A DNA stretch of 30,970 nucleotides from CAZAPG01 sp964486935 (lineage in GTDB: Bacteria; Chloroflexota; Anaerolineae; 4572-78; J111): positions 1 through 30,970 of the forward strand of contig CAZAPG010000063.1 in assembly GCA_964486935.1 (NCBI GenBank). The letters run 5' to 3'. The translations under genes were made by a program, and so were the position numbers. Within the stretch, counting starts at the first letter, position 1. Every line of letters begins with the position of its first letter. Below are positions 30,897 to 30,970 of this stretch, piece by piece. A model generated the notes under the pieces. It saw nothing but the letters and a program-made list of their open reading frames with translations, did no database searches and was not told the DNA's origin.

Positions 30897-30970
30897 ATGA
30901 GCGCTGAGTCCTTGGAAGTGAGCGAAGCGCAGATAGCGGTACACTGGCAAGAGGAAGAATACTACTATGC
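30897..30970 (+). CDS. acs: Acetyl-CoA synthetase, N-terminal fragment (cut by window end)
   Basis: Only 24 codons are visible. The ATG at 30897 has AGAGGGGAG seven bases upstream. The peptide opens MSAESLEVSEAQIAVHWQEE and continues with E-Y-Y-Y, resembling the N-terminus of Chloroflexota acetate--CoA ligases, where an H-W-x-x-E-E-Y-Y segment precedes the adenylate-forming domain. If so, it makes acetyl-CoA from acetate, ATP and CoA, matching aceA and the regulators upstream. The evidence is short and no catalytic motif is in view, so another acyl-CoA synthetase remains possible. Confidence 0.55.
   Translation, partial: MSAESLEVSEAQIAVHWQEEEYYY

Overview
The window looks like part of a chromosome from a Chloroflexota bacterium, probably of the Anaerolineae/Caldilineae type. 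This is inferred from secreted proteins carrying a short Y-(L/F)-P-I-I-(L/F)-K motif, a DUF11-repeat surface protein, and a FadN-type beta-oxidation fusion; no marker gene such as 16S rRNA is present. It carries 23 complete or nearly complete protein genes and one gene cut at each edge. I see no tRNA, rRNA, CRISPR array, transposase, integrase or phage gene, and composition is uniform, so it reads as vertically inherited core and lifestyle sequence.

Layout. (1) 1-2479, plus strand: the end of an SLC12-like cation/chloride cotransporter, an MscS channel one base later, and a transglutaminase-fold protein. (2) 2503-5370, plus: from a promoter with a structured leader run a site-2-type membrane metalloprotease, an HD-domain protein, a TyrA-fold dehydrogenase whose expected active-site histidines are replaced, and a GIY-YIG protein. 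(3) 5524-6795: a GT4 glycosyltransferase. (4) 7123-12841: two exported proteins, a subtilisin-like protease and a 1280-residue DUF11/beta-propeller surface protein; the second sits behind a leader with an intrinsic-terminator hairpin just before its ribosome binding site. (5) 12964-17607: a DUF624-like membrane protein, a Cas4/RecB-like nuclease with four cluster cysteines, a MATE/ANK-like exporter, a lone receiver domain and rsmE. (6) 17768-25040, plus: fatty-acid use, with an isochorismatase-like hydrolase, a FadN-type hydroxyacyl-CoA dehydrogenase/enoyl-CoA hydratase, thiolase, acyl-CoA ligase and a PlsC-type acyltransferase. (7) 25037-30970: acetate and C2 metabolism, with isocitrate lyase, a divergent RamB/ScfR/PccR-type regulator, a NarL-type two-component system on the minus strand, and the start of acetyl-CoA synthetase divergent from it.

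How the genes fit together: regions 6 and 7 make a coherent island. Fatty acids are activated (FadD), oxidised (FadN, thiolase) to acetyl-CoA, or re-esterified (PlsC-like). Acetate enters through Acs, and acetyl-CoA is assimilated through the glyoxylate shunt (AceA). The regulator next to aceA belongs to a family known to respond to short-chain acyl-CoA status. The two-component pair next to acs resembles in layout, though not in sensor domain, the acetate switches of other phyla. No acyl-CoA dehydrogenase or malate synthase is in the window.

Non-coding structure is richer than usual. It includes short heptamer tandem repeats of two families in at least four gaps, a cluster of GGG(TG)ATAT half-sites before acs, a 20-bp palindrome before the ScfR-like gene, and several promoters of extended -10 type (TGN followed by a TATAAT-like hexamer).
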